Shown here in pieces: positions 40,794 through 48,143 of a DNA stretch of 64,000 bases (the stretch's first letter is position 1; every line of letters starts with the position of its first letter). The stretch lies in NCBI RefSeq assembly GCF_043195095.1, contig NZ_JBAFWN010000010.1; one strand, 5' to 3'. Source of the stretch: NCEH01 sp043195095. Its GTDB lineage: Bacteria; Pseudomonadota; Alphaproteobacteria; Rhizobiales; Xanthobacteraceae. A program made the translations under genes and the position numbers. Under the pieces are notes generated by a model. The model was given only the letters and a program-made list of their open reading frames with translations, had not been told where the DNA came from and did no database searches.

Positions 40794-42776
40794 GTGTCCG
40801 CGACCAAAATCCTCTGGGGCCAGGTCATCACCGTCTTCGCCATCGTGCTGCTGGCGATCTGGACGGCCACGGAATGGACCGCCTGGCGCCTCGGCTTCCA
40901 GCCGGAGCTTGGGCGGCCTTGGTTCGAGCTGTTGCATTTCCCCTTCTATCTGCCCCCAGCCTTTTTCTGGTGGTGGTACGCCTACGACGCCTATGCGCCG
41001 TCCATCTTCGTCGAGGGCGCATACATCGCGGCATCGGGCGGACTGATCGCCGCTGCCGTCGCGATCGGCATGTCGGTCTGGCGGGCCCGCGAAGCGAAGA
41101 ATGCCGACACCTACGGCTCGGCGCGATGGGCGCAACCGAAGGAGATCGAGCAGGCCGGGTTGCTCGGCCCGGACGGTGTCGTGCTCGGTCGGCATCAGCG
41201 CAGCTATCTGCGCCATGACGGGCCGGAGCATGTGCTGTGCTTCGCCCCGACCCGGAGCGGCAAGGGCGTGGGCCTCGTTATTCCCTCTTTGCTCACTTGG
41301 CCCGGCTCGGCGATCGTCCACGACATCAAAGGTGAGAACTGGCAGCTTACCGCCGGCTTCCGTGCCCAGCATGGCCGCGTCCTTCTATTCGATCCGACCA
41401 ATGCGAAGTCGTCTGCCTACAATCCGCTGCTCGAGGTCCGGCGCGGCGAATGGGAGGTGCGCGATGTGCAGAATATCGCCGACATTCTGGTCGACCCGGA
41501 AGGCAGCCTCGAGAAGCGCAATCACTGGGAGAAAACCAGCCATGCTCTGCTGGTCGGCGCGATCCTGCACGTCCTCTACGCCGAAGAGGACAAGACGCTC
41601 GCCGGCGTCGCCGCTTTCCTGTCCGACCCCAAGCGGCCGATCGAGTCCACCCTGGCGGCGATGATGAAGACCGCCCACCTCGGCGAGGCCGGCGTCCATC
41701 CCGTGGTCGCCTCCGCCGCGCGCGAGCTGCTGAACAAATCCGCCAACGAAAGGTCCGGCGTGCTGAGCACGGCCATGTCGTTCCTCGGCCTCTATCGCGA
41801 TCCAGTCGTGGCCGAAGTGACGCGCCGCTGCGACTGGCGGATCGGCGACATCGTTGCCGGCGATCGGCCGACGACGCTCTACCTCGTCGTGCCGCCGTCC
41901 GACATCAACCGCACCAAGCCGCTCATCCGCCTGATCCTCAACCAGGTTGGCCGGCGGCTGACCGAGGATCTGCAGGCCAAGGCCGGGCGCCGCCGGCTCC
42001 TCTTGATGCTCGACGAGTTCCCGGCGCTCGGCCGCCTCGACTTCTTCGAGTCCGCGCTGGCCTTCATGGCGGGCTACGGGATCAAGAGCTTCCTGATCGC
42101 CCAGTCGCTGAACCAGATCGAGAAGGCCTATGGCCCGAACAATTCGATCCTCGACAACTGCCATGTGCGGGTCAGCTTCGCGACCAACGATGAGCGGACG
42201 GCGAAGCGGGTCAGCGATGCGCTCGGCACCGCGACCGAGATGAAGGCGATGAAGAACTATGCGGGGAGCCGGCTATCTCCATGGCTCGGGCATCTCATGG
42301 TCTCGCGCTCGGAGACCGCGCGCCCGCTGCTGACGCCTGGCGAGGTGATGCAACTCCCACCTAGCGACGAGATCGTCATGGTGTCGGGCGTCCACCCGAT
42401 CCGGGCGAAGAAAGCACGCTACTACGAGGATGAACGGTTTCAGGAGCGCATCGTGGCTCCACCCGATCCGGTGCAGCCGAAAGAGGGACGCCCCGACGAT
42501 TGGAGTTCGCGCCCGTTACCGCCGCGGCCGCCGGCGCCGGCAGCGGCCGATGGCGAGGACGCCGACGACGAAAACCCGAAGAACGCCGACCGCCGGAAGC
42601 AGCCGGAACTCAGCCAAGGCACGGTCGAGAAGCAGGCTCCGATCGAGAATGAATTTGCGCTCGACCAGCCCGACGAGATGGAGGAGGACGCACCGCGCAT
42701 CGGCCGCATGAACGACCTGATGCAGGGCCTCGCCCAGCAAGCCTCGCTCGATCCCGGCGACGATCTCGGGACGTGA
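40794..42776 (+). CDS. traG: TraG/VirD4-type conjugal coupling protein
   Basis: The protein is 660 residues from the GTG at 40794, which has AAGGAAG upstream; a GTG at 40749 overlapping the relaxase stop would add 15 residues. Two N-terminal membrane helices (ITVFAIVLLAIWTATEW, GGLIAAAVAIGMSVW) anchor it. Walker A is APTRSGKGVGLVIP and Walker B LLLMLDEFPALGRL. It is the ATPase that hands the relaxase-DNA complex to the Trb channel. The C-terminal 100 residues are acidic and Pro-rich. Confidence 0.92.
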   Translation: MSATKILWGQVITVFAIVLLAIWTATEWTAWRLGFQPELGRPWFELLHFPFYLPPAFFWWWYAYDAYAPSIFVEGAYIAASGGLIAAAVAIGMSVWRAREAKNADTYGSARWAQPKEIEQAGLLGPDGVVLGRHQRSYLRHDGPEHVLCFAPTRSGKGVGLVIPSLLTWPGSAIVHDIKGENWQLTAGFRAQHGRVLLFDPTNAKSSAYNPLLEVRRGEWEVRDVQNIADILVDPEGSLEKRNHWEKTSHALLVGAILHVLYAEEDKTLAGVAAFLSDPKRPIESTLAAMMKTAHLGEAGVHPVVASAARELLNKSANERSGVLSTAMSFLGLYRDPVVAEVTRRCDWRIGDIVAGDRPTTLYLVVPPSDINRTKPLIRLILNQVGRRLTEDLQAKAGRRRLLLMLDEFPALGRLDFFESALAFMAGYGIKSFLIAQSLNQIEKAYGPNNSILDNCHVRVSFATNDERTAKRVSDALGTATEMKAMKNYAGSRLSPWLGHLMVSRSETARPLLTPGEVMQLPPSDEIVMVSGVHPIRAKKARYYEDERFQERIVAPPDPVQPKEGRPDDWSSRPLPPRPPAPAAADGEDADDENPKNADRRKQPELSQGTVEKQAPIENEFALDQPDEMEEDAPRIGRMNDLMQGLAQQASLDPGDDLGT

Positions 42777-42783
42777 GGTCCGC

Positions 42784-43230
42784 ATGGTGACGGCAAAGAA
42801 GAAGGCGCAGCTTTCCGTGTATCTCGATCCGGATGTCATGCGGGCCTTGTCGGCCTATGCGGCGCGACGGGAGCAGTCGATGTCGCTGATCGCCGAAGCT
42901 GCGATCGCGTCGTTCCTGTCGCCGGATGCAGATGAGCGCAGGGAGGCCGCCATCGCGAAGCGGCTCGACCATCAGGACCGGCGCCTAGCTCGGCTCGAGC
43001 GCGATGTCGGGATCGGTGTCGAGACGCTGGCGCTGTTCATCCGCTTCTGGCTCAACACCACACCGCCGCTCCCCGAACCGGCCGCCAAGGCGGCGCGGGC
43101 GCAGGCTGGAGCGCGCTACGACAATTTCGTCGCCACGCTGGGCCGGCGTCTGAACGAAGGTCCGAAGTTGCGGCAGGAAATTCCGGACGATGTTCAGGAG
43201 CCTTCGGCAACCCAATTCGATGCCAAATGA
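42784..43230 (+). CDS. CopG-like ribbon-helix-helix protein
   Basis: The 148-residue protein starts with an RHH domain (AQLSVYLDPDVMRALSAYAA, REQSMSLIAEAAIASFL), followed by a coiled-coil (LDHQDRRLARLERDVGIGVE) and a hydrophobic stretch. It lies 7 bp after traG, as in other Trb-type ICEs where a CopG-family gene separates traG from trbB. Here the defence operon at 43255-46222 has entered just downstream. Confidence 0.85.
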   Translation: MVTAKKKAQLSVYLDPDVMRALSAYAARREQSMSLIAEAAIASFLSPDADERREAAIAKRLDHQDRRLARLERDVGIGVETLALFIRFWLNTTPPLPEPAAKAARAQAGARYDNFVATLGRRLNEGPKLRQEIPDDVQEPSATQFDAK

Positions 43231-43254
43231 GGCTCATGGCCCCCTATCTTCCGG

Positions 43255-43857
43255 TTATCTTCCGGCTTTCTTAGCCGCCGACTCAATCCATGTACCAAGA
43301 TTGTCGTAGCCTTTATCGGCAGCCCAATCATAGATAGGAAATAAGGTCGAGAATGTATGGTTGGTCCGGTCACCAAGATCGTAGGTCACATCGCCTAGTG
43401 GCATGGTCCCAACATCACTTGCCAGTTGCCAGCCCGAAGTTTTGATTTCCTTAAATCGTACCGTGCCATTATCCAGCGTAAATGCGAGACAATCGAAAGG
43501 ATTGTCGCCGATGGCGCTGGCCGGGCTGTGCAACGATCCGATTGTATGGATGCGAACGGCGAGTAGTCCGTTGCCTCGCATGAAACTACGGAATATTTCG
43601 TAGCGCACCCATCGGCGCAGGCAAGTTTCCGCACCCACTAGGACGCATGTTACCGTAGTATTGTTCATACCCTCACGAAGAAAGCGCTTCAGTGCATCAT
43701 CGCTTTCCCGCTTGCTTGCCTCGAACACCGAGCTATCAAAAAAACCAGCGTCATCGCGCTCGCCCTGTGCCACTTTCGTTACCCATGAATTTCGAACAAC
43801 CCATGCACGGCTCACATCGGGCGTGTAGTGAAAGCTGAAGAATGTGCGCCGAGCCAT
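43255..43857 (-). CDS. ThsB-like TIR-fold (MTH538/PF08937) protein 2
   Basis: The 200-residue protein opens with MARRTFFSFHYTPDVSRAWV and continues VTCVLVGAETCLRRWVRYEI and FRSFMRGNGLLAVRIHTI, the pattern of the TIR-like MTH538 fold seen in ThsB of the Thoeris system. ThsB detects phage and makes a cyclic ADP-ribose-type messenger. The ending WIESAAKKAGR is shared with the paralogue at 45776 (WIEAAAKAAGK). It is the last gene of a four-gene minus-strand operon, 10 bp after the SLOG gene. Confidence 0.8.
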   Translation of the reverse strand: MARRTFFSFHYTPDVSRAWVVRNSWVTKVAQGERDDAGFFDSSVFEASKRESDDALKRFLREGMNNTTVTCVLVGAETCLRRWVRYEIFRSFMRGNGLLAVRIHTIGSLHSPASAIGDNPFDCLAFTLDNGTVRFKEIKTSGWQLASDVGTMPLGDVTYDLGDRTNHTFSTLFPIYDWAADKGYDNLGTWIESAAKKAGR

Positions 43858-43867
43858 CCTGCGGATC

Positions 43868-44503
43868 CTAGGGAGGGGTTGAACCGATTATACGCCGCAT
43901 AAGATTGATGTAGCTGATCTCCGATTGCAATTCGGGATAATTCTTCGGAAGATCCGGATTCAAGCGGTAGAGGTTTCCTGCGGCAGCTCCCGTCGACGCT
44001 ACAGGAAACACGGGCACTCCCGGTTGCGCTTTGCAAAACAAGTTGTATTCCTCTTCCACACCCTCCATGCCGCCAATGAAAATTCCACATAGAAACGGGC
44101 CTCTCATCATCATATCGCGCATGTGGCCTAAGCTCTTTTCTCTGTCGTTATCGACAGCGTCAGTAAGGGTCACGCGCTCGAACGCTTTATTGTCTTCGGG
44201 AAATTCCCGCCCGAAAAATCGACTTTGAAACATCACCACCTTGTCTCCGACCGGCAGACCTGCCTGGGCGATCTGGAGCCTGATCATCGGAGAAATTGCT
44301 GGATGACCACCAAATACTAATTGAATTCCTGTTTCCACGATAACGATCGTAAGCGCTCGAACGGCATCCCTGATAGCAACAACATCTGCCGTGTTAAAAT
44401 AGACAGCGTTGCGTGACGGCAGCGGGACGCTGGCCGACAAAAATATCCGCCGCTCGACCGGCACGGTCATATTCCGCTGGCGGCTTTTAGGTCGCTTAGC
44501 CAT
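43868..44503 (-). CDS. SLOG-domain protein, candidate nucleotide-signal sensor
   Basis: The 211-residue protein has a Rossmann-like SLOG fold: RIFLSASVP near the start, IQLVFGGHPAISPMIRLQIA, MRDMMMRGPFLCGIFIGGME with GVEEEYNLF, and GVPVFPVASTGAAAG. SLOG domains bind nucleotide-derived ligands; in Thoeris the SLOG domain of ThsA binds the messenger made by ThsB. Here SLOG is a separate protein without a SIR2 domain. The gene overlaps the TIR gene upstream by 37 bp. Confidence 0.75.
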   Translation of the reverse strand: MAKRPKSRQRNMTVPVERRIFLSASVPLPSRNAVYFNTADVVAIRDAVRALTIVIVETGIQLVFGGHPAISPMIRLQIAQAGLPVGDKVVMFQSRFFGREFPEDNKAFERVTLTDAVDNDREKSLGHMRDMMMRGPFLCGIFIGGMEGVEEEYNLFCKAQPGVPVFPVASTGAAAGNLYRLNPDLPKNYPELQSEISYINLMRRIIGSTPP

Positions 44504-45720
44504 TTCTTTGCGTCCACGATGCTAAGGCTACGCGCGCAAGCGATGTTGTCATTGAGCCATCCAAGGTGCTGAAGCCACCGGCTGCGGATGCCGGTCTGGT
44601 CGTAAAGCAAAATAGGTGGTTGAGCGTAGGCCTTACCTTCATCCAAATCGCGCTGGTGCAACCGCCCGAGCGACTCGTATCGTTCGGCGTCTGGGACTCC
44701 GATCGCAGGCATAACCAACGCCCTGAACCCACCGGCCGCTGAGAGAATGAGGTTGCGCTCCAAAGTCGTCAGCACCTGCATTCCTTCGTGGCGCGCTTCA
44801 ATCGCGAATTCACGGACAAGGAAGGCGTGGCGTGCGCCAAATGCTCTCGCTCGAAGCCCTTCAACCGCATCGACGATTTCGCTTACTTCAACGTCTTTGA
44901 GCTGAGCCCCAGGGCCGAGAGTGTTCGACCCAGCAAAATCGCCTTCGGAGAGAGGATGGAATGCACTGAATGCAGCCGTTGCTCCCTCTGTCTGGCCGGG
45001 CCATAAGATCTGTAGGAGTTGGATGTTGGAGGTATTCGCCCGAGCGAGCTCCTCTTCGGTCCATCGGCTTGCTAGAAAGCCAGGAGTGTCAAGCAGGACC
45101 GCGACGTCCGTATCGGCCAGTCGATGCCATAAGATCTCTTGGAATGGCTCCCCGGGGCGGATTACTCCTTGCGTGTCGAGGAATACGTCAAAGCCGGCGG
45201 CATCGAGCGCTTCATAGAGTTGCGTGGCCACACCGCTCGACTCGACACGTCTGTAACTGATGAACAAGCGCCGTTTTTCACGCAGCAGGCCGAAGCCCTC
45301 GAGAATGCGAGCAGCAAGACGTTCGAAATCACTGCCGCAGTCCGCCAGAGAACACCCATTCAGCGTAGCTACTTCAGGCGTCACCATCGTGCCAAAGTTC
45401 GTGATGCTCTCAACTACGGGAATGACCAGGGCGCCATCGCCAAGGAGAATTTCGAGTCTCTTCGTGTCGATAACCGACAATACGGGCGACGGAACCGAGC
45501 CAAAGAAAACTGCGACCGCAGGCATTCGGCGGTTTATATCGGAGTCGCAGTGACCTGACGTCAGACTGACCAGAAACTTCTTTGGATTCACCCCCAGTTT
45601 GTCAAAGGCGTGCGCCACGGCGGCGACCAGCCGACCAGCACGCTCGCTTACTTGCGGGTTCCCTTCCTGCCCAAGGACCACGAGTTGGTACTTGCCAGTG
45701 AGAGACAGGGGTACAGCCAT
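44467..45720 (-). CDS. TIR-domain protein with extra N- and C-terminal domains
   Basis: The 417-residue protein has a canonical TIR domain at about 150-245: RLFISYRRVESSGVATQLYE, AGFDVFLDTQGVIRPGEPF, DVAVLLDTPGFLASRW followed by TEEEL, whose Glu (about E222-224) is the likely NADase residue. Residues 1-145 form an unrecognised Rossmann-like domain (KYQLVVLGQEG, ILLGDGALVIPVVESI) and 300-417 another unrecognised domain. TIR effectors of this kind degrade NAD+ when activated. It lies second in the operon, between TIR-like protein 1 and the SLOG protein, and could be the effector. Confidence 0.78.
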   Translation of the reverse strand: MAVPLSLTGKYQLVVLGQEGNPQVSERAGRLVAAVAHAFDKLGVNPKKFLVSLTSGHCDSDINRRMPAVAVFFGSVPSPVLSVIDTKRLEILLGDGALVIPVVESITNFGTMVTPEVATLNGCSLADCGSDFERLAARILEGFGLLREKRRLFISYRRVESSGVATQLYEALDAAGFDVFLDTQGVIRPGEPFQEILWHRLADTDVAVLLDTPGFLASRWTEEELARANTSNIQLLQILWPGQTEGATAAFSAFHPLSEGDFAGSNTLGPGAQLKDVEVSEIVDAVEGLRARAFGARHAFLVREFAIEARHEGMQVLTTLERNLILSAAGGFRALVMPAIGVPDAERYESLGRLHQRDLDEGKAYAQPPILLYDQTGIRSRWLQHLGWLNDNIACARSLSIVDAKKWLSDLKAASGI

Positions 45721-45775
45721 GAAGCAGCGGTCCTTCTTTCATGTTAAGCGGTAATTACAAAGGAATCCGCTACAA

Positions 45776-46222
45776 CTATTTCCCGGCCGCTTTAGCTGCC
45801 GCTTCAATCCATGCTTTCAGTTTGGTATGATCATCATATTTATATACGGGATACTTGTTCTTGGTAAGAAGCGCAGGCGTATCTCCCGCGGTGTCCACCT
45901 CTCCAGCAAAATTCTTTAGATGATGAATCTGAACACCAAGAATGCCATTGCCTCGGTCAATAGACTTCTGGATCTCGTAGTTTATAAATTTACGCCCAGC
46001 GGTTTTGTTGCCAATGCAGACGACCGTTACACTTGTTCCAATGAGACCATCATCAATTAGCTTCTTAACGGCATCATCACTCTTTTTCTTCGCTTCCTCC
46101 CACAGCGAACTGTCTTTGAAGCCAGCCGCCGATTCATCGACAATTTCGGGCAGATTTCGAATCTGATTCACGCGAACAATATCGCGTTGGTAGTGGAAGC
46201 TAAAGAATACGTGTCGCGCCAT
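45776..46222 (-). CDS. ThsB-like TIR-fold (MTH538/PF08937) protein 1
   Basis: The 148-residue protein opens MARHVFFSFHYQRDIVRVNQ with IRNLPEIV following, the hallmark of Thoeris ThsB proteins, then WEEAKKKSDDAVKKLIDDGL, TVVCIGNKTAGRKFINYEIQ and GILGVQIHHL. The ATG at 46222 was chosen because GAGGAGG lies before it. It is the first gene of the operon and is closer to standard ThsB than the second copy. It probably detects infection and produces the nucleotide messenger; the target of recognition is unknown. Confidence 0.84.
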   Translation of the reverse strand: MARHVFFSFHYQRDIVRVNQIRNLPEIVDESAAGFKDSSLWEEAKKKSDDAVKKLIDDGLIGTSVTVVCIGNKTAGRKFINYEIQKSIDRGNGILGVQIHHLKNFAGEVDTAGDTPALLTKNKYPVYKYDDHTKLKAWIEAAAKAAGK

Positions 46223-46509
46223 GGTTTCCTCCTCGCCCTTCATTCTAGGCGTTCCATCATACATTAGCCGGTCGGCGCCGCTAGGGTGCCTCGTGGTCTG
46301 AGGTCGGCAAATCCGAGCGTAGTGACACCGCTATCTCCGTCGGTGAGCGCACCTTAGATGCCGTCCTCTCGCGTAGCCGATCCGCACCTAGCAAGTATTT
46401 TTTCGCTGCGCTACGACCGTCGCCTACGCCATCTGAATACTTGTTGAACCGCCCCATTTATTACCTCTTCTAATCATCCCCGTCGCTAATCGCGTGTCGC
46501 GATTGGCCA

Positions 46510-47523
46510 ATGACGGGGACGATCGTGGCGGTTGCTCCACTCCATTCAGAGGCCTTCTCACGCGGCGCGCGCATGTTGCGCACCGCGCTTGGGCCCGCGA
46601 TCGCCGCCTTCCTCGAAGACCCCTCGATTGTCGAGGTGATGCTCAATCCCGACGGCCGGCTTTGGATCGACCGCCTGTCGGGTGGCCTGGAGGATACTGG
46701 CCGCACGCTCTCCGCCGCCGATGGCGAACGGATCGTGCGCCTGGTCGCGCACCACGTCGGCGCTGAGGTCCACGCGGATCGGCCGCGTGTCTCGGCCGAG
46801 CTGCCCGAGACGGGGGAACGGTTCGAGGGGCTGCTGCCGCCCGTCGTCACCGCGCCGGCCTTCGCCATCCGCAAGCCCGCCGTCGCCGTCTTCACCCTCG
46901 ACGATTACGTCGCCGCCGGCACCATGACAGCCGGACAGGCGGAGTCGCTGCGCGCGGCCGTCGCGTCGCGGAAGAACATCCTCGTCGCTGGCGGCACCGG
47001 CACGGGCAAGACGACGCTCACCAACGCGCTCCTGGCCGAGATCGCCGGCACCAGCGACCGCGTGGTGCTGATCGAGGACACGCGCGAACTGCAATGCCGC
47101 GCGCCGAACCTCGTCGCGATGCGCACCAAGGATGGCGTCGCCTCACTGTCAGACCTCGTCCGGTCCTCGCTGCGCCTTCGGCCCGACCGCATTCCGATCG
47201 GCGAAGTCCGCGGCGCTGAAGCGCTGGACCTACTCAAGGCCTGGGGCACCGGCCACCCCGGCGGGATCGGCACCATCCACGCCGGCACGGCGCTGGGCGC
47301 GATCCGCCGCCTCGAACAGCTCATCCAGGAAGCCGTCGTCACCGTCCCCAAGGCGCTGATCGCCGAGACCATCGATCTCGTCGCGGTGCTGCGCGGCCGC
47401 GGCTCCGAGCGCCGCCTCTCCGAACTCGCCCTCATCGCCGGGCTCGATCCCGCCACCGGCGATTACCGCGTCCAACCCGCTGGGGAGGGCGGCGACCCCT
47501 TGCCCCCTGGAGACCCATCATGA
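46510..47523 (+). CDS. trbB: TrbB, conjugal transfer secretion ATPase
   Basis: The 337-residue protein is a VirB11/TrbB-type traffic ATPase: MLNPDGRLWIDRLSGGL, Walker A GGTGTGKTTLTNALL (from about residue 161), the Asp-box IEDTRELQC, Walker B region RIPIGEVRGAEALDLLKAW and HPGGIGTIHAG. It powers pilus assembly and transfer. It opens the trb operon and overlaps trbC by 4 bp. A defence operon on the opposite strand lies in the 290 bp upstream and beyond, so the operon's promoter must be within 46223-46509. Confidence 0.93.
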   Translation: MTGTIVAVAPLHSEAFSRGARMLRTALGPAIAAFLEDPSIVEVMLNPDGRLWIDRLSGGLEDTGRTLSAADGERIVRLVAHHVGAEVHADRPRVSAELPETGERFEGLLPPVVTAPAFAIRKPAVAVFTLDDYVAAGTMTAGQAESLRAAVASRKNILVAGGTGTGKTTLTNALLAEIAGTSDRVVLIEDTRELQCRAPNLVAMRTKDGVASLSDLVRSSLRLRPDRIPIGEVRGAEALDLLKAWGTGHPGGIGTIHAGTALGAIRRLEQLIQEAVVTVPKALIAETIDLVAVLRGRGSERRLSELALIAGLDPATGDYRVQPAGEGGDPLPPGDPS

Positions 47524-47861
47524 CCCGTGTTCTCGCCATCGCCCTCCGTTCGCGTCGTCGTCTGGCCGAGTTGGTCGCACTCGCGACCCTGACGCTGGCC
47601 TTCGCCCCGGCGGCCTATGCCTCCGGCTCCTCGATGCCGTGGGAGACACCGCTCAACTCCATCCTGGAGTCGGTCCAGGGGCCGGTCGCCAAGATCATCT
47701 CGGTCATCATCATCACGGTGACCGGCCTGACGCTCGCTTTCGGCGACACGTCCGGCGGCTTCCGCCGGCTGATCCAGATCGTCTTCGGTCTCTCGATCGC
47801 CTTCGCCGCGTCGAGCTTCTTCCTCTCGTTCTTTTCGTTCAGCGGCGGGGCGCTGGTCTGA
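47520..47861 (+). CDS. trbC: TrbC, pilin precursor
   Basis: The 113-residue protein is a VirB2-like pilin with a long signal peptide ending AAYASG, then MPWETPLNSILESVQGPVAK and two membrane segments (IISVIIITVTGLTLAFG, IQIVFGLSIAFAASSFFLSF). TraF at 37021 is the likely processing peptidase. It overlaps trbB and trbD. Confidence 0.9.
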   Translation: MTRVLAIALRSRRRLAELVALATLTLAFAPAAYASGSSMPWETPLNSILESVQGPVAKIISVIIITVTGLTLAFGDTSGGFRRLIQIVFGLSIAFAASSFFLSFFSFSGGALV

Positions 47862-48136
47862 TGGCCGCGATCGTCGATCCCGACGTGCCCGGCTTCTTCG
47901 CGCCGGTCCATCGCGCGCTTACCGACCCGATCCTGATGGGCGGGGCGCCACGGACCGTCGCGATCGCCAACGGCACGCTCGCGGCGGCGATCGCGCTCGG
48001 CCTCCGGCTGTGGATCCCCGGCGCGCTGATCTGGGCCGTGGGCCACGCCGCGGCCGTCTGGGCGGCCAAGCGTGACCCGCAGTTCGTCGACGTCGTTCGC
48101 CGGCACCTTCGCTACCCGCCGTATCTGGGGGTCTGA
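47861..48136 (+). CDS. trbD: TrbD, VirB3-like membrane protein
   Basis: The 91-residue protein starts at an ATG overlapping the trbC stop by one base. It has PGFFAPVHRALTDPILMGGA, a hydrophobic hairpin (VAIANGTLAAAIALGLRLWI) and RRHLRYPPYL at its end, as usual for TrbD. It works in the inner-membrane part of the channel with TrbE, whose gene follows by 7 bp. Confidence 0.9.
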   Translation: MAAIVDPDVPGFFAPVHRALTDPILMGGAPRTVAIANGTLAAAIALGLRLWIPGALIWAVGHAAAVWAAKRDPQFVDVVRRHLRYPPYLGV

Positions 48137-48143
48137 GGCGGCC

